Source of the DNA: Hortaea werneckii
Lineage: Eukaryota; Ascomycota; Dothideomycetes; Mycosphaerellales; Teratosphaeriaceae
Assembly: GCA_037044905.1 (NCBI GenBank)
Contig: JBAOKB010000159.1
Coordinates: forward strand, 372,001-436,000
Direction: 5' to 3'
Length of the DNA: 64,000 nucleotides
Part shown: one piece after another, positions 1-9,635 of the stretch
Position numbering within the stretch: position 1 is the stretch's first letter
How the letters are laid out: the number at the start of each line of letters is the position of its first letter
Notes under the pieces: model-generated
What the model saw: only the letters and a program-made list of their open reading frames with translations
The model's database searches: none
What the model was told of the DNA's origin: nothing
Translations under genes and position numbers: made by a program

Positions 1-2
1 TG

Positions 3-871
3 AACATCGTCGACAATCGCGTGCACGCCTGTGTCTACTTCATTCAGCCTACCGGCCACTCCCTGAAGCCGCTCGACGTTGAAGTCATGCGCAGACTCCA
101 CACCCGGGTCAACCTCATTCCAGTCATTGCGAAGTCCGACACACTCACCGACGATGAGATTGCCTCATTCAAGCAGCGTGTAGGTACACTCCTCTGACAT
201 TGCTCACACACCGCTGACACGAAGCATAGATTCTTGCAGATATCCAGCACCACAACATCCGCATCTTCGAAGGACCTAGATACGAGCTGGATGACGAGGA
301 GACGGTTGCCGAGAACAACGAGATCATGTCAAAGGTGCCATTCGCTGTCGTCGGTGCCAACACGGATGTCCAGACGCCCGAAGGCCGCAAGGTCCGCGGT
401 CGCCGTTACCCATGGGGTGTCATCGAAGTCGACAACGAAGAGCACTGCGACTTCGTCAAGCTCCGACAGATGCTCATCCGCACACACATGGAGGAGCTGA
501 AGGAGCACACCAACAACTTCCTCTATGAGAACTACCGATCCGACAAGCTGACGTCCATGGGCGTGGCGCAAGACCCCAGCGTGTTCAAAGAGGTCAACCC
601 GGCCGTCAAGCAGGAGGAGGAGCGCGCGCTGCACGAGCAGAAGCTGGCCAAGATGGAGCTGGAGATGAAGATGGTGTTCCAGCAGAAGGTGCAGGAGAAG
701 GAGAACAAGCTGAAGCAGTCGGAAGAGGAGCTCTACGCCCGGCACCGCGAGATGAAGGAGCAGCTCGACCGCCAGCGCCAGGAGCTGGAGGAGAAGAAGG
801 GCCGCGTCGAGTCCGGCCGGCCCGTGGACGAGAAGTCGAGGAAGAAGGGCGGCTTCTCGCTGCGTGGCTAG
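3..871 (+). CDS. CDC3: Septin, CDC3/AspB type (3' part)
   Basis: Septins are GTP-binding proteins that form filaments at the bud neck, septum and hyphal tip. Two exons are visible, 3-179 and 230-871, with an intron at 180-229 (GTAGGT..CATAG); the 5' end lies outside the window. The first exon carries the G4 motif AKSD (IAKSDTLTD), and the septin unique element follows (YENYRSDKL). The C-terminal ~90 residues form a Glu/Lys/Gln-rich coiled coil that begins with FKEVNPAVKQEEE and ends in a basic tail, KKGGFSLRG. The pattern VFKE..P..KQ(Q/E)EE, then a LHE.KLAK.E.EMK.VFQQKV core, is what I know from yeast Cdc3, so I prefer Cdc3/AspB to Cdc12/AspC. The frame is intact. Confidence 0.88.
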
Positions 872-2098
872 GAGCGCGACGGTCCGAGTCCCTCCGCTCC
901 TGCCCTGCCGACTGTTGCTGCTGTGGCCTAGCAACTTCACTAATATGGTGGCCCCCCCCCCTTGTTGCTGTACTGTTTTTTCTGGACTGTCATCATACCA
1001 CTTATTTTCTCTTTCTTTTTCTGACTTGCGGACTTTTTCCTTTCTTTGATGGATTAGGCAACAAGACCGCCAACGACTGTTTCCTCTGCCATCTCCAGCA
1101 ACAAGAGCTGACGGCTGTCGCGGAGCGCGAAGGGCGGAGCCTCGCCACTTTGAGGAGTCGGCGGCAGCAACAGCAACAGCAACATCGGCGGCAGAAGCAG
1201 TGGCACTTTAGCGACAAATGATGGCTTTAAGGGGTTTGGGGGAGTTTTCCACCAGCGGGGATCGGAGGAAAGAAAGAACAAAAGAAAAAGAAAATAAGTG
1301 AAAAAAAAGAAAGGCGGGGGAGGAAGAAGGTCAAGCTAATCCCACTTAATCCTAAATCATCATGCATCAACATCAACATAAAGTCCCAAACTTTTGGCTT
1401 CTTCTCTCGGGGGTTTGAGGCCGGGGGGGGGGGCAGGGGGGGGGGGGGGAAAGCTTGCTGTGCAAAAATCCCCCTCCTCTCCCTTTCTCTCACTGCTTGC
1501 TTTGTTTGTGCTTGATCTCTGGAGCGGTCAGTCGGTCGATGGGATGGTAGGTCGATGGGGTTTTCATTTTTGGAGAGCGGGTGGGGGTGATGGGGAGGAG
1601 GAGTAGGAGAAGGGAGGGAGGAAAAGGGAGGAAGGAGAGAAGGGGAGGGGTGGGAAGAGAGAGAGTGTGTGTGTGTGTCTGTGTGAGGAAGTTGTGATAC
1701 CATGGCGCCTTGTTTTTTTTTTTTTTTCTTTTCTACCTCGTGTGTCTTTGATATTATTTGTATTTTTTTTCTCTCTTTTTTCTTGTTGTATGGTTTTTAA
1801 TTTCTGATTTAATTTAGTTCCTCTGTTCTCCTTGCTCTTTTTTTCCCCCCTTTTTTCTTATTTTTTGTCTTTTGTTTTTTTAACCCTTTTCTTTGGTTTG
1901 ACCGAGGAGGAATGGAAAGGGATGACCCTCCCGGAGGAGAAGCAGGAGAGGGGAAGAAGGGAAGGATGTTATGTGTCGTTCCTAGAGAGGTAGCGAGTAA
2001 AGATATGTCGGTTGTATTAGTTGGAATTGGTAACCACATGAAACTCCTGAAAAGAAATAGAACGTTCTTTGGAATGACTGCTGTTTTCTTTTTCTTCC

Positions 2099-2100
<2 letters not shown>

Positions 2101-2155
<55 letters not shown>
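2101..2155. repeat. Poly(C) homopolymer, 55 nt
   Basis: An uninterrupted run of 55 C, followed by GGCCTA and a second run of nine C. Long G/C homopolymers are rare in fungal genomes and hard to sequence, so the exact length is doubtful. It may mark an error-prone join or a strongly structured (G-quadruplex/i-motif) tract. Confidence 0.95.
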
Positions 2156-2157
<2 letters not shown>

Positions 2158-2640
2158 CCTACCCCCCCCCACACCCTTGTACTATTGCTCCTACCCGAAG
2201 GAGACAGCGAGGTCCCGTGCTCGTGTCCCGGTGTTGGTGCTGGAAAGGCTATGCCTACTTACAAGTAACGAATCTTTTTTTTGTTATCCACTTCCTTGCT
2301 GCCTCCGCCACGTCCAAACAGCCTCCATGTTCGACTTTCTTGCCTCGCCTAGGTCCTTCTTCCCAGCCTCATTCCACTACTATTGAACGAGGCAAAGAAA
2401 TGGTTTAGGGCTTGACGTTCGACTCGATATTTGCTTAACCCTTACGTCTGACTGAATAGCTGGCTGGGCTATGCTAAGTGCACTGGAAAGATCAAAATCT
2501 TGTTTTAACCAGAATGGGACGGTGTAATTGTTTATCCAGAGTGAGAAGGCTAATAGCGGAGCCATGCCCACGAAAACAAGTCGTGTTTATGCTGGCGATT
2601 AAAAAAGATACTGCTAGCCTTTCCTGAATCCCAAGCTCGC

Positions 2641-2660
2641 AAAAAAAAAAAAAAAAAAAA
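2641..2660. repeat. Poly(A) run, 20 nt
   Basis: Uninterrupted run of 20 A in the septin downstream region. No retroelement body or target-site duplication is visible beside it, so a retrocopy tail is not supported. Confidence 0.9.
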
Positions 2661-2893
2661 GGATAGTCAAAAGGGTTGTTTCGTGATGGTAGGGCCTTAC
2701 TCCCCTTTTTCACCGCCACCTCCCAGAAACGCCACGCTAAAAGCAAGAGAAAAAACAAATCTGGTGGTCGTAAACTTCGTCAAACCCTTTTCCCTTCCTT
2801 TCCCTTGCCTTTTCTTTCCATTCCTTCCCATACCTTTCCCATCCCTAACGCCTAACCGCCTCAGCGACGGCGCCTCTCTTACAAAGGATACTG

Positions 2894-3124
2894 TCATCGT
2901 CGCGACCCACGGCGTACCACGGCCCACTTCATAAACCGCGAACCCTTCAGAGCGCTGAGCCCAAAGATCCAGACGACCTTGTACATCCAGTGGGTCTTGA
3001 ACCCCTGGACGCTGAAAGCAGGGCGATGATGGATCGACTGGTCGTAGTAATGGTGATTATGATAATACTGCTGAACGGCATGAGCGCGATGCAGGTACTC
3101 CCGTGGCGAGAGTCTTGCGGCCAT
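2894..3124 (-). CDS. Small protein of unknown function
   Basis: A 76-residue ORF that I do not recognise. The ATG lies in a good context (ACAAAACAATGGCC), after a pyrimidine-rich leader typical of fungal 5' UTRs. The N-terminus is rich in His, Tyr and Arg (QQYYHNHHYYDQS). One hydrophobic stretch follows (MYKVVWIFGLSAL), and the end is very basic (VVRRGSRR). This could be a small mitochondrial or ER membrane protein, but that is inference. Its ATG lies only 45 nt beyond the SRF1-like stop on the same strand, so its promoter would have to overlap that gene's last exons; it could instead be 3' UTR of the SRF1-like gene. Confidence 0.45.
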   Translation of the reverse strand: MAARLSPREYLHRAHAVQQYYHNHHYYDQSIHHRPAFSVQGFKTHWMYKVVWIFGLSALKGSRFMKWAVVRRGSRR

Positions 3125-3169
3125 TGTTTTGTTGGTTGAGGAGGAGAAGAAGTAGAAAGGTGAGGACTG

Positions 3170-4629
3170 CTAGTCCGGACGCAGCTTTTCCACCACGCGC
3201 ATCACGCTTATGCTGAAGGTCATGAGCCAGGCTATCAGGCTGACGAAGAGGACGCCCGAGAGGGATTTTTGGTTATAACAGATGTCTATTTGCCGAGGCG
3301 GATGCGTCAGTGAATGCTACACGAAGGTGTTAAGAGCGGAGGTCTTACTTTGGTTGTTGGGACATGTAGCCGGGACATTGTAGACAGGGTTAGTAGCATT
3401 GCCTTCTCCGGTTTGGAGAATGACGTAGTTGTCGCCATAGCAGGCCCATCGGCGGTCGTAAAGTGCGTCGAAAGCAAGGGAAAGATTTGATGCTGCGAAG
3501 ACTACAAAGTAGAGATCACACAGGAGAAGAAGGGTCTTGGTGGAAGCGGAGCGGAGGCCGAGACTGCGAAATCAATGTTAGCTGGAAATTCTCCGACTTC
3601 GGTATTATGGATTGTTAGCATACGGCTTGCTCATGTACTCGTCCCAAGTTATGTAGCCGAGGTATGGCATAGCAATGGCGCCCACACAGATGGCCATGTA
3701 CGTCGATGCTCGCGTGGCACACTGATTGTCGGCGTTTTGGTCTTTGTTGGCGTGGTTGATGTCCTGATAAAGCTTTGCTGCAACGCCCAATGATGCGGCA
3801 GCAAATGCAAGGACAGCGACTCGAAAAGCCAGAGGCACAAACGGATTCTTAAGTAACAGTCGCTGTAAACACGAGTCAGCATCAGAATCGTGAGATCGAG
3901 TACCTCACAGATAGCATATTAAGCCGGCTTGAGCATGGTTGTTGCCCTGCGATAGAGAAAGCAAATTCAACCCCTCAAAATGCAGAGGAAAACCCAAAGA
4001 CGAAAAGCCCAAGAAGGCAGCAAAACAACGCCAAACCAGCAGCCCCCCAAAAATTGAAATGTCAAACTCACCCAAAACAACCGTACACTCCTCTCCTGCC
4101 GCTCAGGACTAATCAACCAGCGACCCTTATACATCAGCCCCCTCCCGCTCCACGTCTGAATCGGCTCGCCATCCGCCCGCATATCATCCTCTTCCTTCCA
4201 GCCCTCGCCCAGCGCCGGCATATGCTTATCCAACCACGCCTGATCCACGACGCGGGCCCGCTCCTCCTGCTCGTGCGGCGTGGGACCCGAGTACATAAAC
4301 GGCCGCCAGCGGGCCTGGTGGTCCGAGATCGGGGTTGAGAGGAGCGGCGGCGACGGCGAGCGCAGGTGGTCCCATTTCCGGCCCGGCTTGTAGTGCGTGG
4401 GCGGCGGTTTGTAGTGGCGCGTGTTCGGGCGGGCGGTCTGGGGCGGTTGCAGCAGGTGGGCGTCGTCGGCGCTCGCGCTGTCGTAGGTGTGTACCCATGG
4501 TGGGATGGAGACGGGCTGGTGCGGGTCGCTTTCGTGCTCGTCGGGGGAGTCGGTGCTGGTGGCGGCAGCGGCGGCGGAGGCGGGAACAGCGGAGGTTGGG
4601 TGCGAGGTCCGCTCTCGCATTTCTGGCAT
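3170..4629 (-). CDS. SRF1: SRF1-like membrane protein (putative phospholipase D regulator)
   Basis: Four exons join in frame: 4629-4072, 3862-3624, 3563-3349 and 3285-3170, giving about 375 residues. The N-terminal half is cytosolic, rich in Pro and Ser, and carries conserved patches WDHLRS, FMYSGPTP and VVDQAWLD. The C-terminal half has four likely membrane segments: PLAFRVAVLAFAAASL, STYMAICVGAIAMPYL, LCDLYFVVFAASNLSL and LSGVLFVSLIAWLMTF. The layout and the KPLGLRS motif after the second segment match fungal proteins annotated as regulator of phospholipase D SRF1, which act at the membrane with Spo14. The first intron (3863-4071, 209 nt) is long for this window. The exon-2/3 junction falls inside the KP|LGLRS motif, which supports the splice model. 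Confidence 0.8.
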
Positions 4630-4995
4630 GGCGGAGACTGCGACTTAAGGATGGGACGCTGCAGGCCTGCCTACAGACTGAGAGTGGGAGACTGTTTTGC
4701 GGGAAGGACTGGAGGGCCAACCGAGAGGTTGGATGGAGATGAGCCAAACACGCGGATGAGGACGGGTGGGCGGCAGGCATTAGGCGGCGCTAGAAGCCGC
4801 TAGGATCTGGGGCTGTATGCATGTAATTTAGATGGGATCCGGCCAATGATATTGAGGCGGTGATATTGCACCGAATGGTATCTATACATGTCCTCTATCC
4901 CTTCAAACCAATTGCTTTGAAGCGATCTTCAATGCTCTTCACTAACGTACGCTTCCAATTGTCTCCCTTCTCATTCATTCCATAAGAAGCAACGT
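4630..4995. other. Intergenic between tandem minus-strand genes
   Basis: 366 bp between the SRF1-like start and the carnitine acetyltransferase stop. It should hold the SRF1 promoter and the acetyltransferase 3' UTR. No further gene is supported. Confidence 0.6.
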
Positions 4996-6975
4996 CTAAA
5001 GCTTAGGCTTGCTCTCCAACTCCGGCATCATCATGTCTCTAATGTCACCCGCAGCCTCGTTGATATAGAAGGCCATACGCTCGCAGCCCAAATGCTTTGA
5101 CACGATGTTGAACTGGATGCTGTTCTCGTTGACCATGTAGGCAATTCTGTAAACGACGTGTCAGCCAATTCAATTCGCGGGATTCACTGTTAACACTTGG
5201 ATGAACTGATAACTTACCCCCATCCGTCATCAATGACCTGACTCCAACCATATCCATTGAAGAATTCACTCGACAGCTGCGAAGAGCTGATGAACCAAGA
5301 CCCGCTGTAAGCGTACGCCGGGTCCTTGAACAGCTCCGGTGCCTCTTCACCGTCCTTCAGCATCTTCTTGAGACCGAACAGATGCCTGTCAACGCCCTTG
5401 CCATCGCCAGCGTCGGAAATGTACTTGACATGCGCATCCAGCGCCTTCCTGAACAGGCTTCTACACTCGTCAAGAGAGATCGCCGGGTTCTGCATAGCGC
5501 TACAGAAAGCCACAGAATCGTCCGAGACGGTGCGGCACGTCTCCGTGCGGCCCTCCTGGAACTTGCGCGTCGCGGCCGACTCGTAAGTCGGGCGGGACTT
5601 GCCATAGAACTTGTAGTATGCCAGCTGGATGATCATCTGCACATAGGCGTCCGGGCTGCACTTGAACTTCTTCATCAGGCCTTTGCCGTAGCCCTGGTAT
5701 GCCTCGACCTTCAACTCGTGCTGCGCGATCTGCCCGACGTGGTATTCGGTGGCCTTGGCCAAGTCCTTGACGTTCTGCTCGTTGAGCTGGAACTTTAGGG
5801 GTTGCGGGTCGGGGATGTCAGAGCGGACCTGTGTGTCGTCAAGGGCTGGAAGCTTGTTCGCGAAGATCCAGGATAGGATGGTGTCGTTCAGACGGTGTGT
5901 CGGGGTACCGTCCATCATGGAATGCTCGCCCATGAAACCCGAGGTGCCGTTATCGTTGATGATAAATTGGAGAGGCTTGTCGAACCAGCGGTTGCTGCCA
6001 TCGCCATGCCAGTACTGGTGCGCGCGCTCGTTGAGGGTCACTGGTGATGCATCGTCGAGGCACACAACGAATGCGGAGCTTTCAATCTCTTGGAAGACGC
6101 GCTTGTTTGCCTGGTTAGACGAAATGAGACGCTCGTGCCATTCAGTCCAGTCGTCCCTGTTGCCAGCGGTCATGATGCCAACGCCAGGCGCCTTGTCGCC
6201 GTATGAGTAGACGCGACGGAATTGCTGCTCCAGCTCTGCGTTGCTGAGCTGGCGTCCGTTGACATGCGTTGGGATCTTGTAGAAAGCGTTCTTCCTGATG
6301 GCAATGATATGCTGGTGTTGCTCAGCCGGGTACTTGACCGGGTGATCAGCGCCTGGCGAAGGCACACGGCAGGCATTAAACATCCACTCGTAGGAGCTCA
6401 TAGCCATTGGCAGTTTCCGCATGTACTCCGGCTCCAGCGTGCCCTGGTCGACCTGCTGCTTGAATTCCAAAACAGCTGTGCTTATGGCCGCCGCACGCTT
6501 CGCCGGATCCTTCCTCTTCCGGTCATCACGGTGTGAGTAGAAGTAGCTGACATATGGCACTACCGGGTCCCGGTAGCCCAGGTACGCCGCATTATTCCAC
6601 CACTCTGTCAGCCAGTTGTTGACTTTTGGGTCCTCCCGGCGCGCCTGAAGGCGCTTCTGCAACTCGTGTGCCAAACTGCCCGGAGCAACAAATTTCTCGA
6701 CAGCGGTCTTCGAGGCATTGAATTCAGCCTCAGACAACAGTGGGTGTAGTGACTTGAGGTAGCGTTGTGCCGTCTCTTCGAGCGAAGGAACTGGAAGACG
6801 TGGGAGAGAGGCTTCGTAGCGCAGCATGGGGCCTTTTGAGCTATCCTCAGAGTAGCCTAGCAATTCTCTCGTCAGCTATTGATCTTTCTTATGGGGTGTC
6901 CGTCATTGTTGGCTTGAGGCTCAACGTACCAGCAGGCAGCCCACTCTGCTTCCGCTTCTGCTGCTGAGGCGCCAT
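4996..6975 (-). CDS. CAT2: Carnitine O-acetyltransferase
   Basis: Transfers acetyl groups between CoA and carnitine, so that acetyl units made in peroxisomes or cytosol can reach mitochondria; needed for growth on acetate and fatty acids. Three exons, 6975-6930, 6856-5218 and 5146-4996, give 611 residues. The choline/carnitine acyltransferase fold is clear: LPRLPVPSLEET near the N-terminus, the catalytic His in EHSMMDGTPT (about residue 327), then the conserved QLAYYKFYGKSRPTYESA and ETCR blocks. The protein ends in PKL, which fits the peroxisomal PTS1 consensus. The N-terminus MAPQQQKRKQSGLPAG is short and basic and not a convincing mitochondrial presequence, so any mitochondrial form would need another transcript start. 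Both introns join phases cleanly. Confidence 0.95.
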
Positions 6976-7881
6976 TCTGGTATTCCACTGTCGTAGACAC
7001 GCACATGTCAGCTTGCCTCTCGACGGTCTTCCCAACCTTCATATCCTTTCTGCCGATCAAGTCACATGCAGCATGGAACTTACACCCGCAGTACCCGTCC
7101 GAGTCGCAGCTAGCAGTCCTCGGTTCGTCGGTAGCGATGATGATGCAGTAGCTCTAGAGCGAGCGGCAGCGTTGAACATGTCCAGCAAACGCTTCTGGTG
7201 TCTATTCGAAAGAGGAATGAACAGGGACTCTGACACAGACGCGAAGATATTGTTTCTGTCCTCCGGCTATCCCTGGACAGGCCTGCTGTTCTTCTTGGTA
7301 CCCGCGGCCAGTTTGGCTCGGCTCTGGCTCCTTTGGACCGAGGCACTTGGAGAGCTGGAGCTGCTCTGGGGTCTTGCGTCACTGCGCGTCTGGGGCCAAG
7401 GTGCTCTTGCAGTTGTTTTGACTCGCGACAGATACTCTCAACATTGGGATGAACGGGGAAGAAGAGTCGGATGGACACAAAGCGCTTGCTTGCGAAACCA
7501 CATATATACACTCAGCGCTGATGACAAGGCCTCGGATCTCACGCGCCACCGGTGGTTAACACAGAGTGGCAGCGGGCAAGCCGAAGCCTTGATCCGGCTC
7601 GGACTTGGAGGACAACCGGAGCCGGCGCTTAAACGCCTCGAGCGCACCCAACACATACGCTGTGGATCCACACGTGTTCGAGGTGAGACAAGTCATAAAA
7701 AGCACAACACCGTCGTGGATTGAAAGTAAAGTCGGAGGTAAATCTACATGATTACAGAAGAAGCCCTAGTTACTCTCTATGCAACCACGCATCTTTGCCG
7801 CCGTAGCTACAACCCACCGTCGCTCTCCTTGATCGTATCGTGACATGTGCAAAAGGCCCTTCACTTGCATCGAGCAAGCAT
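6976..7881. other. Intergenic: promoter of carnitine acetyltransferase and 3' side of MDH
   Basis: About 0.9 kb. An open frame at 7013-7723 (+) starts with TTG, has biased composition and shows no recognisable domain; I treat it as chance. No RNA gene is visible. Confidence 0.55.
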
Positions 7882-9152
7882 TTATGGGTTCTCCTTGGCC
7901 CACTTCTCGCCCTTCTCAATGTTGGCCTTGAGGTCCTTCAGGCACACGTCAAGCAGGCCCTGCTCGAACTCGGTGACCTTGCCGACCGGGTGGATCTCCT
8001 CAACGCCGTTGGCGCCGAGGGTGACCTGGGAAGCGAAGTACGGGACGCCCTGGTCCTTGTAGAGCGGGGAGTCGACGAAGGTAGGCTCCACGACGTTCTT
8101 CTGGCCCTGGGCAGCCTTGAGCAGGGACTCGGCGAAACGGGCACCAGCCATGGCCATGGAGAGGGTGGCAGAGCCAGCGCCGCCCTTGGCCTGGACGACC
8201 TCGTCACCACCGAACTGCACACGCTTGATGTACTCGTCACGCTCAGCGCCCTGCAGCTCGTAGCCGCTCTGGCTCAGCAGCGGGACGATGGTGGCACCGC
8301 TGTGGCCACCGACGACGGTGATGTTCTCGTTCGCCGGGTCGGTGTTCTTGAGCTGGGAGATGAAGCGCGAAGCACGGACGACGTCGAGGGTGGTGACACC
8401 GAAGAGCTTCTTGGGGTTGTAGACGCCCCTGGACTTGAAGACCTCGGCGGTGATCGGCACGGTGCTGTTCACCGGGTTCGAGATGATAAGCATGTTCGCG
8501 TCAGGGCATGACTCGGCAGCGGCCTTCGCGAGGTCACGGACGATGGAGGCGTTGGTGTTGAACAGGTCTGTGGAGCACACACGGATCACGTCAGCTTTCG
8601 CTTGCATGCTGGCTTTGCGTATGAAGACTTACCGTCACGGGTCATGCCTGGCTTCCTAGGGACACCAGCCGGGATGAGGACGATCTCAGCGCCCTTCAAG
8701 CATTCCTTGACACCCTCAGGTGTCGCTTCGTAGCCCTTGACCTGTACCAATCAAACTGCGTCTCAGCTACTAATGCTCTTCACATGCAACGCTGCTCTGC
8801 TCGCTCGCTCTATCAGTGTATCATTTTTGACCGGGAACTTACGTTGCTCTTAGTGTTGATGTGGCCAATGTCGGCAGCGACACCAGGGCCACCCTTAATG
8901 TCGTAGAGAGCGAGCTCAGTGACACGCGGGTTGAGCTTCAGAAGGAGGGAGAGGGGCTGGCCGATACCACCAGCAGAGCCAAGGACAGCGACCTTGGAGG
9001 CCTGTTGATCACTCGATGTTAGCATTCAAGGCCAATTGACTTTAGACTGGGTGAGCTTGGGGCTCAGTACTGACATTGGCGGCAGTCTGGCTGAACGCCC
9101 GGCGCTGGACGCCGCGGAAGACGGAGTTGGTAGCCTGGCGAGCGGCGAACAT
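7882..9152 (-). CDS. MDH1: Malate dehydrogenase, mitochondrial
   Basis: Interconverts malate and oxaloacetate with NAD in the TCA cycle. Four exons, 9152-9075, 9001-8843, 8741-8633 and 8567-7882, encode 343 residues. The first exon is exactly a presequence (MFAARQATNSVFRGVQRRAF), Arg-rich and without acidic residues, which indicates mitochondrial import. The NAD-binding motif GSAGGIGQ opens exon 2. Substrate-binding Arg residues lie in VPRKPGMTRDD, and the catalytic His in VVGGHSGAT. The final residues KWAKENP carry no PTS1, which separates it from glyoxysomal forms. The frame is clean throughout and the length is normal. Confidence 0.96.
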
Positions 9153-9635
9153 TGTGACTGGATGAGAGATGTACAGAAGGGGGTATCTCGAATGCAATGG
9201 ATGGAGGTTGATGGGGTGTGAAAATGTTGGTTGCACCACGCGCGAGACGTCCCGGAGGTCGGAGGGAAGCTTTCGGGATAGGAAGCATGGGCCACTCCTC
9301 GTCTACTTCACCCAAGATTCAGAGACACAGTGCTTGGACGATACCTCGGACCGAACATGATGGCTCCCGTTTTTATGCCAAATGAAGATGGCCAAGAACA
9401 TTGTGCTCAATGATAAGGATGAGGACTGTCATGCGTGGCCAACTGCTATTCGCGCTGTTACACATATCTATCTCATTGGCAAAGCAACCGCCCCATCTCG
9501 CAAAGGAAACTTGGGGTTCTACTGTAATGATCAGACTGACGCCAAAACACCTCGCTCAAGAACAACAGTAATCAGACATCCGCGGAATGGGTTGCGCCGC
9601 GCTCCTCCGTAGCTTCCTTGACTTCAGCGTCTTTG
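9153..9635. other. Intergenic between MDH start and Exo70 stop
   Basis: 483 bp, MDH promoter plus the Exo70 3' UTR. No gene supported. Confidence 0.6.

Larger units (their letters stand above)
872..2893. other. Intergenic, low-complexity
   Basis: Two kb without a credible gene between the septin stop and the next ORF. It holds long pyrimidine and purine tracts, G runs near 1423-1450, a GT/GA simple repeat near 1655-1685, a 55-base C run at 2101-2155 and a 20-base A run at 2641-2660. Open frames here encode only polyproline or polyglycine and are dismissed. Confidence 0.7.

Noticed and set aside
1809..2268. Open frames of over 110 codons on both strands around the poly(C) tract
   Set aside because: They consist mainly of polyproline or polyglycine from the homopolymer, with no domain or splice support.
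2641..2660. Retrotransposon or processed-pseudogene poly(A) tail
   Set aside because: No upstream element body and no target-site duplication are visible.
7013..7723. 236-codon plus-strand frame upstream of the carnitine acetyltransferase
   Set aside because: Starts with TTG, has promoter-like position, no recognisable motif, and biased composition typical of chance GC-rich frames.
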